From Desulfuromonadaceae bacterium (GTDB taxonomy: Bacteria; Desulfobacterota; Desulfuromonadia; Geobacterales; Pseudopelobacteraceae): a stretch of 64,000 nucleotides of DNA. The notes below the pieces were generated by a model. It ran no database searches. It was not told the DNA's origin and saw nothing but the letters and a program-made list of their open reading frames with translations. The stretch covers positions 1 through 64,000 of the forward strand of contig JAQTQX010000001.1 in NCBI GenBank assembly GCA_028712075.1, read 5' to 3'. A program made the translations under genes and the position numbers. Of the stretch, positions 36,407 to 45,609 are shown one piece after another. Numbering within the stretch: the stretch's first letter is position 1; each line of letters starts with the position of its first letter.

Positions 36407-36805
36407 TCAGTTCTGCAGGTATGTGCCGCGATCCAGGAGCTGTTCAACAATAATGACTATATCAAGCGGACTGGTAGACTTGGGGATATGGACGGTAGCC
36501 CCCATTTCAGGGGATTCGTGTTCGTGAGGCGCTTCGTGAAACATGGAGGTCAGCAGGACTATCACGGGGGGACGGTCTCCCGCCAGGCGGCTGATCTCCA
36601 TGCAGGTGCTGACCCCTCCCATGCGCGGCATGACAAGGTCAGAAATAACCGCATCCGGCAGTTCCTCAAGATACACCTTCACTCCTTCAATACCGTCATT
36701 GGCGTTGAACACGAGAAAACCGCTCTCCCTGAAATTATCGCTCAGGATTTTCAGAAAAAAAGGGTCATCGTCAATGATAAGAAGTTTTCTTTGTGGTTTG
36801 CTCAT
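36407..36805 (-). CDS. Single-domain response regulator
   Basis: A 132-residue receiver domain without an output domain. Acidic pocket residues are in LLIIDDDPFF, the phospho-acceptor Asp is in AVISDLVMPRMGG, and a Lys is in HIPKSTSP. It follows a REC-histidine kinase gene on the same strand (70-base gap) and may be its partner. Output would be by protein-protein contact. Confidence 0.88.
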   Translation of the reverse strand: MSKPQRKLLIIDDDPFFLKILSDNFRESGFLVFNANDGIEGVKVYLEELPDAVISDLVMPRMGGVSTCMEISRLAGDRPPVIVLLTSMFHEAPHEHESPEMGATVHIPKSTSPLDIVIIVEQLLDRGTYLQN

Positions 36806-36875
36806 GGGTGCACGCTGGAAGGCTTTCTATAGTGGAGGAAGATACACCATCTCAACAGGAAAAGGGAAGGGGAAT

Positions 36876-38066
36876 TTAGCGGCAAACAGGAAACTCGAGG
36901 CGGAATACGGTCCCTTCCGATGACGAGGATTCCACCTCCATGTTCCCTTCATACATTCGGGCAATACGTTGCGCTACCGGCAGCCCCATCCCGGTACCGC
37001 GCCCTTTTGTACTGAAAAATGGTTCGAATATCTGTGGGAGCACCTCTGCAGCGATGCCGTTGCCGCTATCACCGACCCAGACAATCACCCGACCCTCTTT
37101 TTGCGTAATTTCGATAGTCAATCGACCACCGGCATTCATTGCATCCATGGCATTCAGAAAAAGGTTGGTAAAGATCTGTTCCAATTCAGCCGGATCAGCA
37201 GTAATCGGGGACGGAATGCAGTGGTACGTGCGATCAACCTCAATTTTCCTTGTTTCAATTTGCGGCGAAAAGGCTTCAAGTACGTTATCAATAACCTGGT
37301 TGATCTGCACATTTGACGAAATGGAGCGGGTACGCCGGGAAGCATCCAGTAGCTTCCGGATAATTGAATCAATCCGATCAACCTCTTTCAGGACTTTCGC
37401 CTGATATTCAAGCTGGTCAGGTTCTGTTGTCGTCTGGCGCATTAACTGGATATAAAGCGAGATGGAATTAAGCGGGTTGCGAATCTCGTGCGCCATACCG
37501 GCCGACAGGTACCCCATTGCGGCCAGCTTCTCGGACTGTGCCACCTCTTCCTGTGCTCGTTGCAGGGCGTCCGTTTTTTCCCGTACTCGCCTCTGGAGTT
37601 CGAGATTCCACTGTTCTATTTCGAACAGCAAGTGCTCCTGCTGTTTTTGCAGCTGCTTGTTGTGAATCTCAATTTCCCTGATTCTCAGCACATTGTTCAG
37701 CCGTTCAACCAGATTGCGATTGTTAAACGGCTTGAGTATGTACTCTGATGCACCGTTTTTCATCAATTCAACGGCAACTTCCTCACTTCCCTTGCCGGTA
37801 AGCATCACCACGTATGTATCGGGGAAACGTGCTTTGATCTTTTGCAGGGCAGCCAAGCCGTCAACGTCCGGCATCATATAATCGAGCAGAACCAGTTCCG
37901 GGGCGTGGCGGGAAATAAGCCCGAGCCCCTCGTAAGCGCTATCAGCAATATATGGCATAAAACCATTCTTTGAAAGAATCAACGAAGCCAACTCGAGGAT
38001 ATTCCTGTCGTCATCGATAATAACAACTGGCTTCTTAGTGGGGCGCGCCTCAGTATCAGTCATCAT
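36876..38066 (-). CDS. Receiver-histidine kinase hybrid (REC-HisKA-HATPase)
   Basis: A 396-residue soluble kinase. An N-terminal receiver (about 10-125; Asp in LVLLDYMMPDVDG) is followed by a coiled coil (about 130-180). The HisKA domain has the phospho-acceptor His in SAGMAHEIRNPLNS, and the ATPase shows GDSGNGI and GTGMGLPVAQRI. No membrane segment is present, so the input probably comes through the receiver from another kinase. It is part of a run of signalling genes with two lone receivers and a UspA protein. Confidence 0.92.
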   Translation of the reverse strand: MMTDTEARPTKKPVVIIDDDRNILELASLILSKNGFMPYIADSAYEGLGLISRHAPELVLLDYMMPDVDGLAALQKIKARFPDTYVVMLTGKGSEEVAVELMKNGASEYILKPFNNRNLVERLNNVLRIREIEIHNKQLQKQQEHLLFEIEQWNLELQRRVREKTDALQRAQEEVAQSEKLAAMGYLSAGMAHEIRNPLNSISLYIQLMRQTTTEPDQLEYQAKVLKEVDRIDSIIRKLLDASRRTRSISSNVQINQVIDNVLEAFSPQIETRKIEVDRTYHCIPSPITADPAELEQIFTNLFLNAMDAMNAGGRLTIEITQKEGRVIVWVGDSGNGIAAEVLPQIFEPFFSTKGRGTGMGLPVAQRIARMYEGNMEVESSSSEGTVFRLEFPVCR

Positions 38067-38104
38067 GATGATTTACTCTCTTCATACATGGTACCAAGAC
38101 ACCA

Positions 38105-38554
38105 TCAGGTGACCGGGAGCCGGACGGTTAGAACAGGGCAAGCCGCAGAGCGCACGACCCGTTCCGCCGTGCTGCCAAACAGGATACGGTCAAGTCCGGT
38201 TCTGCCATGAGTGCCGAGCACGATAAGAGATGCGTCAATCCTCTCCGCCGCTGCAATTATTTCATCGTACGGGATGCCGGTCACGATGGCGGTCTTGTAA
38301 TTGGCAAAGCCCTTCAATTTTGATTGGCAGAATGTCTCCATCATTTTGACAGCACTTTCTTCAATTTCCTTTTCAAGCTGCTCAAAGGAAATATGCGGCA
38401 CATAGAAACCACGCAAATCAACCGGCTCATTAATAACATGAACAATGGTGAGCTCAGCCGAGAACTGGGTTGCCAGTGTCAAAGCAAGATCAAATGCACA
38501 TTCAGAATTTTCAGAAAAATCGATTGCAGCCAGAATTTTTGAAAACGGTTTCAT
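38105..38554 (-). CDS. Universal stress protein (UspA family)
   Basis: A 149-residue single Usp domain. The ATP-binding signature GTHGRTGLDRILFGSTAERV matches G-2X-G-9X-G(S/T), so it is of the nucleotide-binding type. The start overlaps the stop of the upstream response regulator by four bases, which couples stress and phosphorelay genes. Confidence 0.93.
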   Translation of the reverse strand: MKPFSKILAAIDFSENSECAFDLALTLATQFSAELTIVHVINEPVDLRGFYVPHISFEQLEKEIEESAVKMMETFCQSKLKGFANYKTAIVTGIPYDEIIAAAERIDASLIVLGTHGRTGLDRILFGSTAERVVRSAACPVLTVRLPVT

Positions 38555-38976
38555 GGTTGTCCCCCTATAAATTCCGCTGGTCGCTCCACCTTGTTAAAGA
38601 TCTTGTTGATGACTTTTTTCAGATCATTATACTTCACCGGTTTGTTGATGTATTCAAAAACGCCCAGCGTCATGGCTTCCAGATACGATTCAACCTCCCC
38701 ATACGCTGTAACCATAATCACATTGCTGGCAGGATGACACCGGTTAAGCTCCCTCAAAAACACCAATCCATCCATTTCAGGCATATTGAGATCGGTAATA
38801 ATCAACTCGACCTCTTTACTGCGCAGATAATTGAGGGCTTCCAAACCGTTTTTAACCGACGCAACATCGTAGCCATCGTGGGCAAGAATTTTTGAAAGTG
38901 CAACCCTGGCGTTCTCTTCATCATCTACAACGAGTATTTTTTGCGTTCCGTTGCTCACATATTTCCCCGATACCAT
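38551..38976 (-). CDS. Single-domain response regulator
   Basis: A 141-residue receiver. The acidic pocket is in ILVVDDEENARVAL, the phospho-acceptor Asp in LIITDLNMPEMDG, and the Lys in YINKPVKYNDL. It resembles the receiver of NtrC-type regulators but ends without an AAA+ or DNA-binding domain. It is the first gene of the signalling run reading toward the UspA, REC-kinase and second receiver genes. Confidence 0.88.
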   Translation of the reverse strand: MVSGKYVSNGTQKILVVDDEENARVALSKILAHDGYDVASVKNGLEALNYLRSKEVELIITDLNMPEMDGLVFLRELNRCHPASNVIMVTAYGEVESYLEAMTLGVFEYINKPVKYNDLKKVINKIFNKVERPAEFIGGQP

Positions 38977-39080
38977 TCAGAAGTAGAGGAAGTCTAGCAT
39001 GGAGCGACCAAGTGTCAAGCGGATGAAATTTTTTTTCTTTCGGCAGGGAGATATCGGGATGAGGGGGGAAAATTCAGGGA

Positions 39081-39953
39081 TTACTCTTTCGCACCATCGG
39101 CATCGAACTCGATATATACCGGTGTCCCAGGGGGGCCAAGTGATTTGTACGGCTTGCCGTCCAACTCGATTTCAACACCCCCCGCATTGCTCAATTCAAG
39201 TGTGACCATTTTTTCTGCCTTCCACTCAACGACATCACCGACGGCAAGCTCATGCAGCTGCGGGGCTGAGTCATCAACGGTAGATGTTAATGCACCGTTC
39301 TGGGTAACGCGGATTTTGAGAATGAAACCTCTGGTTCCCTCAGCGGGCGACTGTGCCGGCGCTGCTACAGGAGCAGGCTCTGTTGCGTGCTTTTCAACAG
39401 CGGGGAGAACGACGACCGGCGCTGCAACTTTCACGCTTTTAGCGGAGCTTTGTACGAGTTGGATGGCAGCATTCTGTACAGGCTGAACAGTTGCCGGCGG
39501 CGTAAACGGCTGACGAACGGGAGAGGGGGGGGGACGTTTGAAAAACGCCGCCGTAATAACAATCAAGACGAGCAGGATCGCCGGAAACAGCAGTCTCTTC
39601 AACAGGGGGAACGTGCGTGGTGTACGCGAAGAAGAAGGCGTCCGGGCAGCATCAGACGCACTGCTCTGGATTCCGGAGCGCTTGTCATACATCCGGGAAA
39701 TATCATCGGAACTCAGACCAAGGTAGGTTGTATAAATGCGGAGAAAACCCTTGAGATAGGTCAGATTGGCAAACTCATCCGTTCGATCCTCCTCCAGCGC
39801 ATTCAGATATGAGACGGCTATCTTTGTGGTTTCAGAAGCCTCTTCAAGGGTGATTTCGTGAAACTCACGACACCTTCTCAGAATCGCTCCCGGCGACCCG
39901 GCGGCTGAATCCGCTGAAAACGCCTCCTGATCTGGCACACTGACGGTACTCAT
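39081..39953 (-). CDS. RodZ-like helix-turn-helix membrane protein
   Basis: A 290-residue protein. An N-terminal XRE-type HTH (about 20-85: GAILRRCREFHEITLEEASE) is followed by a basic stretch and one membrane segment (about 115-140). A Pro/Ala/Val-rich linker leads to a C-terminal DUF4115 domain (about 205-285). This is the RodZ architecture, which links MreB to the membrane in cell-shape control. The TPR lipoprotein gene upstream overlaps it by four bases. Confidence 0.85.
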   Translation of the reverse strand: MSTVSVPDQEAFSADSAAGSPGAILRRCREFHEITLEEASETTKIAVSYLNALEEDRTDEFANLTYLKGFLRIYTTYLGLSSDDISRMYDKRSGIQSSASDAARTPSSSRTPRTFPLLKRLLFPAILLVLIVITAAFFKRPPPSPVRQPFTPPATVQPVQNAAIQLVQSSAKSVKVAAPVVVLPAVEKHATEPAPVAAPAQSPAEGTRGFILKIRVTQNGALTSTVDDSAPQLHELAVGDVVEWKAEKMVTLELSNAGGVEIELDGKPYKSLGPPGTPVYIEFDADGAKE

Positions 39954-40726
39954 TTTATCAGATCCAGATATCCAAGGGCAGAACGACCAAGCTCACTTTC
40001 GGGAATAAGACGGAGGACCTCGTTAAATGAAGCGCGTGCGGCATCGATCATGTTCATCTTCAGCTGTACCTGACCAAGATAGTAATGAACGGCGCCATAA
40101 TCGCTGTAGATTGCGAGTGCTTTTTTGTATTCAGCAACAGCCTGATCATTGTTACCCATGGCAAACCATACCCGCCCGAGAGAGGCCCGGACAACAGGAT
40201 TGCGTGGATTCATGACAGCAACTGCCTGAAGCTCTTCCAGTGCTTTCGGGTAATTTCCTTTGCCCAGGTACGCCAGGCCGAGATTGATGACAGCATTTTC
40301 GTTATTATCGTAAAAGAGATCATCCTTGACGATTTTGAACTGCTGTATCGCGTTGTCCCAACGTTTCAGATCAAGATAGGCGACACCGAGATCATTGCGA
40401 GCAGCAGAGAAGTTTGGCTTGAGGAGGATTGCCTTCAAAAATTTTGCTTCTGCGAGGTCGGGGCGTTTTTTGCCAATGAACGCTTTACCAAGACTATACA
40501 GGACGTCCGGATTCTCTGGATCAAGCTTCTCGGCCTCAGTCAGATCAAATAGTGCGGAGGAGTAGTTGCGCTCGCCAAGATATGAAAGCCCCATTTGATA
40601 ATGATAGGATGCGGGATTCTGACTGACATTGTTCTGACTCCGTCCGGATACGCAGCCAAAAACAGCCGACAGCATACACCCCGCAAATATGGTGCAGAAA
40701 AAACCCTTCATATATGCATATTCCAT
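39950..40726 (-). CDS. TPR-repeat lipoprotein (PilF/PilW-like)
   Basis: About 258 residues. A signal peptide ends in a lipobox (SAVFGC, Cys about residue 25), so it should be lipidated. At least five TPR units follow (for example ALFDLTEAEKLDPENPDVLYSLGKAF). The best start is ATG at 40726 with GAGG nine bases upstream; 40774 and 40711 are alternatives. It resembles PilF/PilW proteins that help assemble type IV pilus secretins, but no pilus genes are near. It overlaps the RodZ-like gene downstream. Confidence 0.8.
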   Translation of the reverse strand: MEYAYMKGFFCTIFAGCMLSAVFGCVSGRSQNNVSQNPASYHYQMGLSYLGERNYSSALFDLTEAEKLDPENPDVLYSLGKAFIGKKRPDLAEAKFLKAILLKPNFSAARNDLGVAYLDLKRWDNAIQQFKIVKDDLFYDNNENAVINLGLAYLGKGNYPKALEELQAVAVMNPRNPVVRASLGRVWFAMGNNDQAVAEYKKALAIYSDYGAVHYYLGQVQLKMNMIDAARASFNEVLRLIPESELGRSALGYLDLIK

Positions 40727-40760
40727 GACATTCGCCCTCGCCGCTTGATACCGTGCGTCA

Positions 40761-41675
40761 TCAAACAGCAACATCCCTGAAGCTTGTCAGCGCCTTGAAG
40801 CTGCTGAAGCGAGCCTTGATTTCTTTAAACTCAAGCCGTTTCATACGATTGAGACTGAAATCTTCTACATTGAAGGAGGCCATGACGCTGCCGAAAATAA
40901 TCGCCTGGCGCAACCCTGCTTCTGACAGGTCACCCGTATTGGCCAGATACCCCATAAAACCGCCGGCAAACGTATCGCCCGCACCGGTCGGGTCAAATAC
41001 TTCCTCCAGGGGATAGGCCGGAGCGGCAAAAACCGTCTCCGGGGTGAACATCAGCACCCCGTATTCCCCCCGTTTGACGACCAGACGTTTGCAGCCGAGG
41101 GCCATGATCTGCCGGGCCGCCTTGACCAGATTGGCTTCGCCGGTAAATTGCCGGGCCTCACCTTCATTGATAACAACGATATCGACCCGCTGCAGCACCT
41201 TTTTCAACGCGGCCGGTTTTGAAGATATCCAGAAGTTCATCGTATCACACGCAACAAGCTTCGGTTTCCGAACCTGATCCAGCACCTTCATCTGCAAGTC
41301 GGGATCAATGTTTGCCAGAAAAAGATATTCCGCATCCCGGTACGATTCCGGCAGTTCCGGCTGAAAATCCATCAGCACATTAAGCTGGGTATCAAGCGTC
41401 TGCGCCTCGTTCAGATCGTATCCGTAGCGCCCGCTCCAATGGAACGTTTTGCCCGGAATACGCTGCAAACCGGTGGTATCGACGTTGCGCCCCTGTAGAA
41501 ACGTAACATGCTCTTCAGGAAAATCCTCGCCGACGACCGCCACCAGAGACACATCAGTAAAGAAGCTTGCCGAGGTAGAAAAATATGTGGCAGAGCCGCC
41601 CAAAACATTTTCCCCTCTCCCGAATGGGGTCTCGACGGTGTCAAACGCGACGGTTCCGACCACAACAATGCTCAT
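40761..41675 (-). CDS. PfkB family carbohydrate/nucleoside kinase
   Basis: A 304-residue kinase with the N-terminal GG motif GGSATYFSTSASFF and the C-terminal catalytic motif DPTGAGDTFAGGFMG (base Asp in GAGD). Sequence alone does not fix the substrate; such Geobacter proteins are often annotated as sugar kinases. I chose the ATG at 41675 with GGGAG upstream instead of the longer frame from 41732. It is followed closely by the TPR lipoprotein gene. Confidence 0.88.
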   Translation of the reverse strand: MSIVVVGTVAFDTVETPFGRGENVLGGSATYFSTSASFFTDVSLVAVVGEDFPEEHVTFLQGRNVDTTGLQRIPGKTFHWSGRYGYDLNEAQTLDTQLNVLMDFQPELPESYRDAEYLFLANIDPDLQMKVLDQVRKPKLVACDTMNFWISSKPAALKKVLQRVDIVVINEGEARQFTGEANLVKAARQIMALGCKRLVVKRGEYGVLMFTPETVFAAPAYPLEEVFDPTGAGDTFAGGFMGYLANTGDLSEAGLRQAIIFGSVMASFNVEDFSLNRMKRLEFKEIKARFSSFKALTSFRDVAV

Positions 41676-41777
41676 TGTTTTCTCCCGTTGAAAAATATCG
41701 TGCAACGTACCACGCAGTTCTCCATGAGTCAAAAGGATTGTAACTACGCCGGATTTTCTTAAATGGAAGCACGAGAA

Positions 41778-43076
41778 CTACTCCCCTACAATCCCCATAG
41801 ACCAGAGATAATTTATCTGGGCCACACGAAAATCGCGCTGGGCACGGGCCAGATTGCTCTTTGCCTGGAGCAGATTAAGCTGGGCATCGTCTACTTCGAG
41901 TCTTATTTTCACTCCGAATTCGTATCCCTTTTCCGCCATCAGCAGCAAGCGCTCGGCCTGCGTGACCGTGCCGGAAAGTGCAGTACGTATCTCGGCGGCC
42001 TCCCGGTAGGCAAAACCGGCCTGACGAACCTCGAGTGCTATCGCATCGAGAAGTTTTGCTTCTTCTATCTGTTTCGTCCGGAGCTCGCTCCGCGCCTGAG
42101 CGACTTTGCCTCTCGTCTTTAGTCCATCAAAAAGCGGAAACGTCATATATAAGCCAACACTCCAGGCGGCACCATCGGCATCATAAGCCGGCCCCGGATC
42201 ATCGAGGGTTGCCCAGTGCCAACCGGCACTCCCTTTCAGATCAAGACGCGGTTTATCTTCGGCATTGGCAATGGTCACCAATTCATCGTAAATACCGATG
42301 CGCAGTTGCAAATCGGTTAGTTCCGGGCGGCGCATTTTGGCAATCTGCAACGCTTCAGCGTAATCGACGGGAAGCTTGCTATCTTCAGCTGCTGACTCCA
42401 GCGTTCCAACAACTTCGATCTCCTCCGTCCCGAGGACAAGCAGGAAACGGAGTCTATCAAATGCTGTACGGACCGCATTATCTGTACGAATAACTTCCGG
42501 AACCGCATTTTGCGCAGCGACTTCGGCAGCCAGTACATCATAATCAGTGGCCACCCCCACGCTGAACTTACGGGTGGCCTCTTCAAGGTGCCGCAGTTTT
42601 TGCGTACGGTTATCCTGCGCCAAACGTGACAAAAACTGCGCCAACTGAATATCGAGGTACGCTGCGACGACATCGCGATACGCCGCCTGGCGATATAGCC
42701 GCAGTTGCTCGTCGGCGGTTTTCAGTCCAATTTCGGCGGCACGAATGGCTGCATTCAGCTTACCCCAGGTGTAGAGAGGCTGAGATACCGTCAGGTCAAC
42801 AGTTCGACCAAACTGGCGCTGTGCAGGGTATCCGGCAACCTCCTGGCTTTTATCCTTTGCCACAGCTACTGCGCCGTTAAGTGAAAGTTGCGGTAGAGCG
42901 GCGGCGCGCTCCTCGACATATTTTCCCTGGACATACCGTGCGTACTCACGAGCCTTTTCGATATCACGGTTTTTCTCCATGGCAATGGAAAGCGCCTGGT
43001 CAAGAGTAATTATACGGGTTTCTGCCAGACAGACTGTCGGAAATAATCCGAAAATAATCAGCAGTGCAATTTTCAT
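41778..43076 (-). CDS. TolC family outer-membrane channel
   Basis: A 432-residue protein. A signal peptide (about 1-18, VCLA-E) precedes two repeated helical/beta halves typical of TolC-type efflux channels (long coiled-coil stretches such as LLMAEKGYEFGVKIRLEVDDAQLNLLQAKSNLARA). It overlaps the end of the pabB gene. No transporter is adjacent. It could serve the MacAB-like exporter at 22.8-26.0 kb or the RND pump at 48.9-54.1 kb, both of which lack a channel gene. Confidence 0.9.
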   Translation of the reverse strand: MKIALLIIFGLFPTVCLAETRIITLDQALSIAMEKNRDIEKAREYARYVQGKYVEERAAALPQLSLNGAVAVAKDKSQEVAGYPAQRQFGRTVDLTVSQPLYTWGKLNAAIRAAEIGLKTADEQLRLYRQAAYRDVVAAYLDIQLAQFLSRLAQDNRTQKLRHLEEATRKFSVGVATDYDVLAAEVAAQNAVPEVIRTDNAVRTAFDRLRFLLVLGTEEIEVVGTLESAAEDSKLPVDYAEALQIAKMRRPELTDLQLRIGIYDELVTIANAEDKPRLDLKGSAGWHWATLDDPGPAYDADGAAWSVGLYMTFPLFDGLKTRGKVAQARSELRTKQIEEAKLLDAIALEVRQAGFAYREAAEIRTALSGTVTQAERLLLMAEKGYEFGVKIRLEVDDAQLNLLQAKSNLARAQRDFRVAQINYLWSMGIVGE

Positions 43077-44839
43077 TGCTGCATGCCCCCTTTCAATTCA
43101 CATCGCCGCCAGCCACGCACCGAGTTGATGAGCCATATTTCCTCCGCAGATTCAAGATCGCGTGGATAGAGAACCTGCTCTGATATTTTTCCTGTTTCAA
43201 GCAATTCCGCCCTCAGCACCCCCGGCAGGAGGCCGCATGCTAGGGGCGGCGTGACAAACAACCCTCCCAGCTTTATCACCAGATTGTGGTAGCTTCCTTC
43301 AGTCACCTGGCCATATTCGTTGAGTAATAGGACCTCATCACAGTCCGGGCGGTTTGATCGTGCCGAATCAAGCATGTTCCTCCGGGTGGTCTTGTGATAA
43401 CGAAATCGATCACCGGAATGAACCGGCACCGAACTGACGCAGACATGCAACACTTCCACGGATTCGTCCAGAGCATCCGAGCTCAACTCAAGACTACCGT
43501 CAGCTGACAGTAAGAGGCGGACTTTATACCGTTCCGTTCTGTAATCGGAAAAATCCGAAAGCATGTGCCGTACCCTATCTTCGCTAAAAGAAAATCTGAA
43601 ATATTGGGCCGATGCCGCCAACCGCGCTATATGTCTCTCGAGATGAGTATAGGTGCCTTTCTCCAGACGCAGCGATTCAATAAGCTTGAACTCCTGTTCC
43701 GGTTGATAGAGAAAGTCTCCTTTGCTCAAGCATTCCGCATATTCTGGCACCACTTCGGAATCCCAGGTAACCGCGCTGCCAACTCCCATTGTCAGCTTGT
43801 GCGTATCTGCATCAAAAAGCAGCGTACGGATTGCGACGGAAAAGAGCGCCTCACCACCAGGGGCAACGCATCCGATCGCCCCGCAGTAGACCCCGCGCGG
43901 CGCATTTTCGAGTTCGCCGATTATTTCCATACTGCGCCGTTTCGGCGCCCCAGTTACCGATCCACACGGAAACAGCGCCTGAAGAACTTCCGTCAGGCCG
44001 ATGTCCGGGTTAAGCTTTGCGGAAACGGTAGAAGTCATCTGATGAACAGTCGGATATGTTTCCACCTCGAAGAGTGCGTCAACCGACACCGACCCGGTCT
44101 CTGCCACAATGCCGAGATCATTGCGCAACAGATCCACAATCATCAAATTTTCTGCCCTCTCCTTGGGGCTCCCGCGCAACTGTGCGACTAAAGAGAGGTC
44201 TTCTTCCGACCAGCGTCCGCGACTGGATGTTCCCTTCATCGGACGGGTAGTAATTATCCCCTCCCTCAGCGAGAAGAACAGTTCCGGTGAAGCAGAAAGA
44301 ATCGTGAATCTGCCGATGTCAAGGTACGCGCAGAACGGGGCTCGCTGGGCTGCACCGATACACGAGTACAACCCCTGGAGACTTCCCTGAAAAACGCCAT
44401 GAAGCGGGAAGGTGTGATTGATCTGATAGCAGTCACCGGCTGCAATGTAGTCACGGATGCGCTCAATATCGCCGGTATACTGTTCGAGGTCTTTCAGCGG
44501 TTCAAGTGTGGCATCGGCTGAAGAAACACAAAAATGTGCCCCCCCTTCAACCTCATGCCGCTCCCGAAATATCGCAAACCAGACCAGCGGCAATCCCGCA
44601 ACCGACGGAAGTGCGGGTAGATCCCGGTTAAGTGCGGTAGCAGCCTCATAGGCGATAAAACCGGCGGCGAACAGACCATCAGCGGTTGCCTGTTCGACTT
44701 GCTTCAACACTCCGATCACTTCGCCGGGGTGGATGGCTGCAACGGTTTTGACATAGTCGCCAAAACGCCACGAAGAGGGAAAGTCATTACCGCCAAAACT
44801 ATCGAAAAACAGTAGTGGAGAATTCGGCATTATACTCAC
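43073..44839 (-). CDS. pabB: Aminodeoxychorismate synthase component I fused to ADC lyase (PabB-PabC)
   Basis: A 588-residue bifunctional enzyme of folate synthesis. The N-terminal chorismate-utilising part (about 1-340) shows GDCYQINHTF, SPELFF, PMKGTSSRG and FPCGSVTGAPKRRSMEII. The C-terminal third resembles PLP-dependent aminodeoxychorismate lyase (DEVLLLNEYGQVTEGSYHNLVIK). Together with a glutamine amidotransferase it makes p-aminobenzoate. The next gene on the strand encodes the TolC-like protein and overlaps it by four bases. Confidence 0.92.
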   Translation of the reverse strand: MSIMPNSPLLFFDSFGGNDFPSSWRFGDYVKTVAAIHPGEVIGVLKQVEQATADGLFAAGFIAYEAATALNRDLPALPSVAGLPLVWFAIFRERHEVEGGAHFCVSSADATLEPLKDLEQYTGDIERIRDYIAAGDCYQINHTFPLHGVFQGSLQGLYSCIGAAQRAPFCAYLDIGRFTILSASPELFFSLREGIITTRPMKGTSSRGRWSEEDLSLVAQLRGSPKERAENLMIVDLLRNDLGIVAETGSVSVDALFEVETYPTVHQMTSTVSAKLNPDIGLTEVLQALFPCGSVTGAPKRRSMEIIGELENAPRGVYCGAIGCVAPGGEALFSVAIRTLLFDADTHKLTMGVGSAVTWDSEVVPEYAECLSKGDFLYQPEQEFKLIESLRLEKGTYTHLERHIARLAASAQYFRFSFSEDRVRHMLSDFSDYRTERYKVRLLLSADGSLELSSDALDESVEVLHVCVSSVPVHSGDRFRYHKTTRRNMLDSARSNRPDCDEVLLLNEYGQVTEGSYHNLVIKLGGLFVTPPLACGLLPGVLRAELLETGKISEQVLYPRDLESAEEIWLINSVRGWRRCELKGGMQQ

Positions 44840-44889
44840 TTGTCAGCCCGGCGACCAGACCAGGGCGTTTCCACGGTAATCACGGTAAT

Positions 44890-45444
44890 TCAGATATTCC
44901 TGCTGTCGTAGGCCCAGTGCAACAGTGCCTGGCGCTGCTTTCTTCGGCATGACAGGCACCCCTCCGGGCAATTCTTCCGCAACTGTGCAATATGCCGTGT
45001 CATCGCCTGCCATCTTTTTATCTGCCGAAAGTCGTCACTACCCCTTCTCCCCAGATAGTACCGGCAGTACCACTGGAACCATCCTCGCGGGTCATCGGTA
45101 TGAATCCATCCCTTTTCCCGCCAGTAGGATAACGGCTTCGAGGCATTGACGCCAAAGTGGTTCAGTTCGGGAACATGGTTTTCATGACAGAGCTTCGCAT
45201 TGGCAAACCAATCACGGGGGAACTCTTCTGCACAGTCTGTCATATACTTCCCGCCAAACACACCAAGTTCAAGCATCTCCTTCGGGGTCAGTTCAGGTCT
45301 GAAATCCGGATGGAAGTTTCCCCCCACCGGCTCCGTCAGGAAGTAGATGTAACTCTTCTGCATCTTGTCATTGACGCAAACGCGGATGTTCATTGTTTGG
45401 GGCCACCGTGGGTTCATTTTTATCCTTAATTTGTCAACCGTCAT
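44890..45444 (-). CDS. Conserved protein of unknown function
   Basis: A 184-residue soluble protein I cannot assign. It is rich in aromatic and charged residues (GGNFHPDFRPELTPKEML, GWFQWYCRYYLGRR). Near the end it has three close cysteines (NCPEGCLSCRRKQRQALLHWAYDSR), perhaps metal-binding. Internal ATGs at 45393 and 45363 are possible starts. It lies between pabB-pabC and the repeat-rich island. Confidence 0.65.
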   Translation of the reverse strand: MTVDKLRIKMNPRWPQTMNIRVCVNDKMQKSYIYFLTEPVGGNFHPDFRPELTPKEMLELGVFGGKYMTDCAEEFPRDWFANAKLCHENHVPELNHFGVNASKPLSYWREKGWIHTDDPRGWFQWYCRYYLGRRGSDDFRQIKRWQAMTRHIAQLRKNCPEGCLSCRRKQRQALLHWAYDSRNI

Positions 45445-45500
45445 AAGGCTGACCAGCCAGCCCAGCTTTTCCGGGCGGGCTGGTCGTGCCGCAAGCTGGA
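45445..45500. repeat. Palindromic repeat A, copy 1
   Basis: A 56-base unit with an inverted repeat at 45451-45485 (GACCAGCC/GGCTGGTC plus GCCC/GGGC). A second copy lies at 46666-46721 in the same orientation with several compensatory changes in the stem, so it behaves as a REP-like structural repeat. Confidence 0.7.
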
Positions 45501-45530
45501 CTTGTCATTGCTCCTTTAATATCGTATGGG

Positions 45531-45597
45531 AGCATCGTAAGGGGTCAAGTCTCCAAATATCAAATTTGAATTTTGGAGACTTGACCCCAATGTTATT
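45531..45597. repeat. Palindromic repeat B, copy 1
   Basis: The 48-base core 45541-45588 is an almost perfect palindrome starting GGGGTCAAGTCTCC and ending GGAGACTTGACCCC. Core and flanks (AGCATCGTAA before, TGTTATTC after) are identical to copy 2 at 46537-46603, apart from one base. It starts 22 bases beyond the higA stop. It looks like a REP or MITE-type mobile palindrome. Confidence 0.8.
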
Positions 45598-45609
45598 CCA
45601 GGCGAGATT

